Assembly (NCBI GenBank): GCA_024114885.1 | Contig: CP099419.1 | Location: forward strand, 930,001-994,000 | Reading direction: 5' to 3' | Source of the DNA: Septoria linicola | Lineage: Eukaryota; Ascomycota; Dothideomycetes; Mycosphaerellales; Mycosphaerellaceae | Length of the DNA stretch: 64,000 bases | In this document: positions 60,436 to 64,000 of the stretch, piece by piece | How positions within the stretch are numbered: the stretch's first letter is position 1 | Layout: each line of letters starts with the position of its first letter | Notes under the pieces: generated by a model | Database searches by the model: none | Seen by the model: only the letters and a program-made list of their open reading frames with translations | Told to the model about the DNA's origin: nothing | Made by a program: the position numbers and the translations under genes

Positions 60436-62123
60436 CTAAGCATGGTCAGCAACGTCTGCTTCTCCATAACCAGTGAATCGATCGATCTGCTCGCGCAGCA
60501 ATGCTGCAGAGATTCTCTCTTCTGGCTGATATCTCACGCACTGCTCGATGAGGTCACACAGATCCTTCAGCTCCGGCTTCGCGGCTTTGAACGTAGCGGG
60601 GAACCACTCGTAAGCTGTGTCTTCCACATCAGCATGGTCGGGCCTGTTTGGGCGAGCGTCGATTGTGATTAAGCGTTGCATTACAACGCCGATTTGGTAG
60701 ACGTTGGTCCAGGAGAGGAGCTTGCCGAGGGGGCGAGAACTGAATGTCTTGTCGCTGATGAGTGGAACTGCCTCCGGAGCGATGTAGCCTTTACTCCCTG
60801 AGCCAGTGTTGTATGCTAGAGGACCGAGCTTGTCCTTATCTTCGTGCGTGAGAAAGCAAAGGCCAAAGTCGCCGAGCACGGCGTTGGGATATATGCCAGA
60901 AGCCCAAGCGGTACTGGGCTCGTCGAGGAAGATGTTGGCCGGCTTGATGTCTGTGTGGTCAATTAGCGATATGTCGCAGCATAGACGGCCTTGGAAACTG
61001 TACCTTTGTGCACGATTTGCTCCCATTCCACGATCGGCTGCTGTGCGAGATCCGGAGTGCCTCGCTCCATCAATAGACATGCTTGAGTCAGCGCATCGAA
61101 TATAGCCCAGAGTGCAGGCTGCGGGATGTCGAAGAGATCGTCTCGACTTTGGTAGCGCTGTATCAGGTCATAGAGCGTTCCGTGACCACAGAAGTGCATG
61201 TAGATAGTGTAAGCCATGTCATTGGGGTGCATCACATGCCAGCGGTATCGGACAACATTCTGGTCACCCATTCCATCGTCCAATCTTTGCATTGCTTTGA
61301 TTTCCATTGGTAGCCGAGAGTCGCGAGGACCGTGCCAGAAAGCGAGGCTGCCCCAGTTTCGGTGCGACGCCCAGCAATGCTTGACAACCAGTCGATTGTT
61401 TATGGTATCCTCTCGATCGGTGCCGAGATATAAGTTTGTGTGGCCGAAGCCACCTCCTCCAAGATACCTTGCGTGCTTCCAGATCACTCCTTTGAAATCA
61501 GGCGGATTGATCTCGGCGGTCTTCTTTCGCAGCTGTTTTCTGGTGTCCCTGTCTACGCGAAAGGCATTCATAACCCCACTGACCACTTCGCGGACTGACC
61601 CGGCTATCGAGCGCTCGCTATCATTTGGCTCTCGCCATGCCGGTGACTTTGCGCCTGGCCGGGGAATAGTTCCGCCATCGCCAATCGGCGCGCGTACCGG
61701 CTCTGTAGTGACTGTTTGTGGATCGGGTCGTATCGACGGCGGGCTTTGAGGCTCGAAATCAACAACAACCTGTGGTAGTTGTAGTCCGAGAATTCCAGCA
61801 GGCGGCTCTTGGGGCGTAAAGTCCGCAATGGTCTGAGGCAGATTCACAGCTATGTTTTGAGGAGCGGGCCCCGGTACTGGCGGAGGCGCAGCTGCAACAG
61901 CAAGTAGACCCGGTCGATCTGGTATATTTCCAAAAGTCTGCCCAGTCCTTACTGCTGCGCGAATTCGTCGGCCTTCCGCAGCTCGCTGACCAGGCGTCAA
62001 AGCGCGCCATTCGTTCTCAACAGTGCCCGTGAATGCACTCCAGTGCTGGCCTGGAGTTACACGAGCTAAGCGCGCTCTGCGATGCCTGAAGTAGAGCTGC
62101 TTCGAGCTAAGCGTAGGCACCAT
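60436..62123 (-). CDS. Serine/threonine protein kinase with HKD catalytic loop (2 exons)
   Basis: Exons 61004-62123 and 60436-60950, with a 53-bp intron, give 544 residues. The N-terminal 200 residues are Pro-rich, with a three-times repeated motif of the form (I/V)xx(L/F)xPQ(E/S)PP. The kinase domain has the loop YLGGGGFGHTNLYLG (221-234), VVKHCW with Lys248, IVHKDIKPANIFL (HKD in place of HRD) and LGDFGLCF. The activation segment GSGSKGYIAPEAV and the C-lobe CVRYQPEERIS follow. Shared WEQIVH-x-D, YN(L/T)G(A/S)G(T/S)KGY and the long insert after the catalytic loop link it to the kinase at 20401-22583. It should still be active, as Lys in HKD occurs in some kinases. Confidence 0.85.
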
Positions 62124-62635
62124 GGCTTCGTGGTTAAGTACATGTCTAGTTGACTTTGCATTGTAGTCGAGTCAACGCTCGTAGGACAACCCTTCTTTGT
62201 TCCAGGACTGCTTCTGAATACATTCCGGACTCAGGTGAGCAGAACGTGGCTTTGTTCATGCAGAACTCTTTGTGGCATGGCACTCGTGGCAGGCGAGTCT
62301 GATGGTAGGATGCCATTGTTTTGAGTGATAGCAGTGTGTCGATCGTCAACAGTACCCAACAATTCGATAAGGCGAGCGACACTATGCGATGAAGCTTCAG
62401 CGCATGTTTCCTCAGTGTCTTCGCGATATTGTTGCAGACTAATGCCATTGGACCCTCAGAATGGAACTGTCGTGCCGATGTCGCTCCACTTTGGGCCGCG
62501 GATCCATTTCCACGTCTTGCACTCAAAACCAGCGGTCCCAAATGACCAGAATATTGCTGGTATCTTATCCACCCTCAGGCTAGACTTGGGCATCTTCAGC
62601 GGCAGCAAATATCGCGCTCTGAAGTTCTTGTCAAC
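62124..62635. promoter_or_regulatory. Divergent intergenic region (kinase 2 / SDR)
   Basis: 512 bp between two divergent starts. Overlapping short frames here lack coding character. Confidence 0.4.
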
Positions 62636-63620
62636 ATGCCGATCTTTGACTACACAGGAAAGGTCGTCCTTCTGACAGGTATTGGTGCTGTTGGAGATGG
62701 TTATGGCAATGGCACAGCAATGTAAGAATGCCTTTGTTCTTATGTGTCTCACAACCTGATGAGTAGACCGACAGGGCAGCCGTGATGGCACGGCAAGGAG
62801 CCACGATCTTCGGTTGTGACATCAACCTCGATGCGGCAAACCGTGCTCGCGATAGCATCAACGCTGAAGATGAAGTTAAAGCTCATGCAGCGAGGAGAAC
62901 GATAAGCCAAGCTGTAGAGGTATTCCAAAAGCCAACGGTATGTCGACGATACCCATACCGGAATAGTGTGCAATAGCTGATAGCGTCATCGATCAGGATG
63001 TGACCAAGAAAGCTGCATGTGAAGCATTTGTGCAAGCATGCGTGGAGAAACACGGCCGTATCGACGTCCTGGTCAATGATGTGGGTAAGTCAGAGCCAGG
63101 GGGACCTGCTGAGCTCTCTGAAGAGACATGGGATGCGCAGACCGACGTGAATCTGAAGTCTGTATATCTGATGTGCCATCTTGTGCTGCCTCTTATGGAA
63201 AAGCAAGAAACAGGAGGCGCGGTACTCAATGTGTCCTCAGTGGCTGGGCTTCGGTATATTGGCAAGCCTCAAGTAGCCTACGCGGCCACCAAGGCAGCCA
63301 TCATCCAGTTCACAAAGACCACAGCTGTGATCTACGCTCAACGGACTGGTGGGAAAGTGCGGCTGAACACTGTTGTGCCTGGATTGATAAATAGCCCGCT
63401 CGTCTCTGTGTTGGCCGACAAGTATGCGGGAGGAAATCAGGAAGGGTATCGGAAGGTCCGAGACCAGCAGTCACCTACGGGTAAGATGGGCACTGTCTGG
63501 GACATAGCGAATGCTGCTCTGTACCTCTGCTCTGATGAGGCTGGGTACGTGACTGGCCAAGAGCTTGTTGTTGATGGTGCTGTGACCAACAGCACTGGTC
63601 AGCCTGACATGGGTCGATAG
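62636..63620 (+). CDS. Short-chain dehydrogenase/reductase (SDR), 3 exons
   Basis: Exons 62636-62721, 62775-62937 and 62997-63620, with introns of 53 and 59 bp, give 290 residues. The cofactor loop reads VVLLTGIGAVGDGYGNGTA, an expanded form of the usual TGxxxGxG. DVT at the start of exon 3 is the expected acidic position, NDVG replaces the common NNAG, and the catalytic tail is intact: NVSSVAGLR (Ser) and YAATKAA (Tyr-x3-Lys). The C-terminus GQELVVDGA is typical of classical SDRs that oxidise or reduce alcohols and ketones with NAD(P). The substrate is unknown. It may be a relative of bacterial-type 2,5-dichloro-dihydrodiol or oxoacyl reductases, but I cannot tell which. Confidence 0.87.
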
Positions 63621-63684
63621 TGCTATCAATACCGACTTTCAATCGTTTTGCATGACCAGGTGGGATTCCAGCATTTGATCGCGC

Positions 63685-64000
63685 TCAGTCCTTGGTCAAT
63701 TGCAGGAATTGGTCAATAGAGACCACTTGGTAGCCTCTCCCCTTCATTTCAGGCACCACTTTCGATAGCATGGGCACTGTCCACGACCTTCGGTCATGGC
63801 AGATGATGACTGCGCCAGGCCGAATCATGCTCAAGATATGCCAAGCATTGATTCTCCAGAAGCTAATGAACGGATCGTGGGGATAGATGCCGCCTAGAAT
63901 CGTCTTGTAGCCTGCCATAGTGACAACGTCGAGGATTCTTTGGCTGAAGACTCCAGACCCGGGTCGAAAGAGATGCAATCTGGGGCGCTCGCTACCTGCA
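63685..64000 (-). CDS. Polysaccharide deacetylase (NodB/chitin deacetylase-like), 3' part
   Basis: The frame is open to the right window edge, so the 5' part is outside. The visible 104 residues hold FRPGSG (the RPP-like substrate loop), a TILGGIYPHDP segment, and VIICHDRRSWTVPMLSKVVPEM, which carries the catalytic His of NodB motif 4/5. The end GYQVVSIDQFLQL is the standard last strand of the fold. Such enzymes remove acetyl groups from chitin or related glycans, in the wall or outside the cell. The metal-binding N-terminal motif (TFDD) cannot be seen here. The SDR gene ends 64 bp away, convergent. Confidence 0.82.
   Translation of the reverse strand, partial: AGSERPRLHLFRPGSGVFSQRILDVVTMAGYKTILGGIYPHDPFISFWRINAWHILSMIRPGAVIICHDRRSWTVPMLSKVVPEMKGRGYQVVSIDQFLQLTKD

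Noticed and set aside
51993..63620. Secondary-metabolite cluster around the monooxygenase and SDR
   Set aside because: No polyketide, non-ribosomal peptide, terpene or pathway regulator gene lies between; the two oxidoreductases are about 9 kb apart with unrelated genes between them.
1..64000. CRISPR arrays or bacterial operons
   Set aside because: No regularly spaced short repeats; introns and fungal gene families show a eukaryotic nuclear sequence.

Overview
The window reads as nuclear DNA of a filamentous ascomycete, most likely a Dothideomycete (the capnodialean/Mycosphaerellaceae look is my inference). The support is short GT-AG introns of about 45-125 bp with CTAAC/CTGAC-like branch points, compact intron-poor genes on both strands, typical fungal families (Mrc1, fungal COX4, OPT transporter, DUF3405, GT25, type I Baeyer-Villiger monooxygenase, F-box-like proteins), and a large tract mutated by repeat-induced point mutation (RIP).

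Positions 1 to about 15,665 form one RIP-degraded island, extremely rich in TpA and almost without CpA/TpG. It holds the right-hand 3.4 kb of one Ty1/Copia retrotransposon (1-3384), older CpG-rich DNA (3385-6132 and 12437-15665), and a complete second Copia copy (6133-12431) with two 278-bp LTRs and a TAGTA target duplication. Both Copia copies lie on the minus strand and are exactly colinear. The older DNA carries two stop-riddled ORF relics, nested palindromes and a 0.47-kb direct repeat. The right copy of that repeat crosses the sharp edge of the island near 15,666.

From 15,672 to 64,000 the DNA is ordinary gene-rich sequence. In order: F-box protein; M28 aminopeptidase; small conserved hypothetical; protein kinase (4 exons); alpha-acetolactate-decarboxylase-like protein divergent from a ketopantoate-reductase-like gene; two tandem paralogues of an F-box-like LPxELRxRIY family; Rab4-type GTPase; a gene-poor 1.6 kb; formate/nitrite transporter; Mrc1 divergent from a mitochondrial PPR-type protein; intron-containing tRNA-His; hypothetical two-exon gene; OPT transporter divergent from a stand-alone PRMT3-type zinc-finger protein; cell-surface glycoprotein; GT25 and DUF3405 secretory-pathway proteins; COX4; Baeyer-Villiger monooxygenase; two tRNA-like loci with long inserts; RING-like protein; coiled-coil protein with a repeated acidic motif; Cys6-repeat protein; a second kinase; a short-chain dehydrogenase; and the 3' end of a polysaccharide deacetylase running off the right edge.

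I see no classical biosynthetic cluster. Shared themes are local: acetolactate/keto-acid chemistry (22.7-24.9 kb), secretory glycan modification (43.5-49.2 kb), and two kinases of one unusual subfamily 40 kb apart. The most useful observations are the unmutated/mutated sequence pair at the RIP edge, the opposite CpG behaviour of Copia and surrounding RIP DNA, an AldC homologue without its metal-binding histidines, and a PRMT3 zinc-finger protein with no methyltransferase domain.
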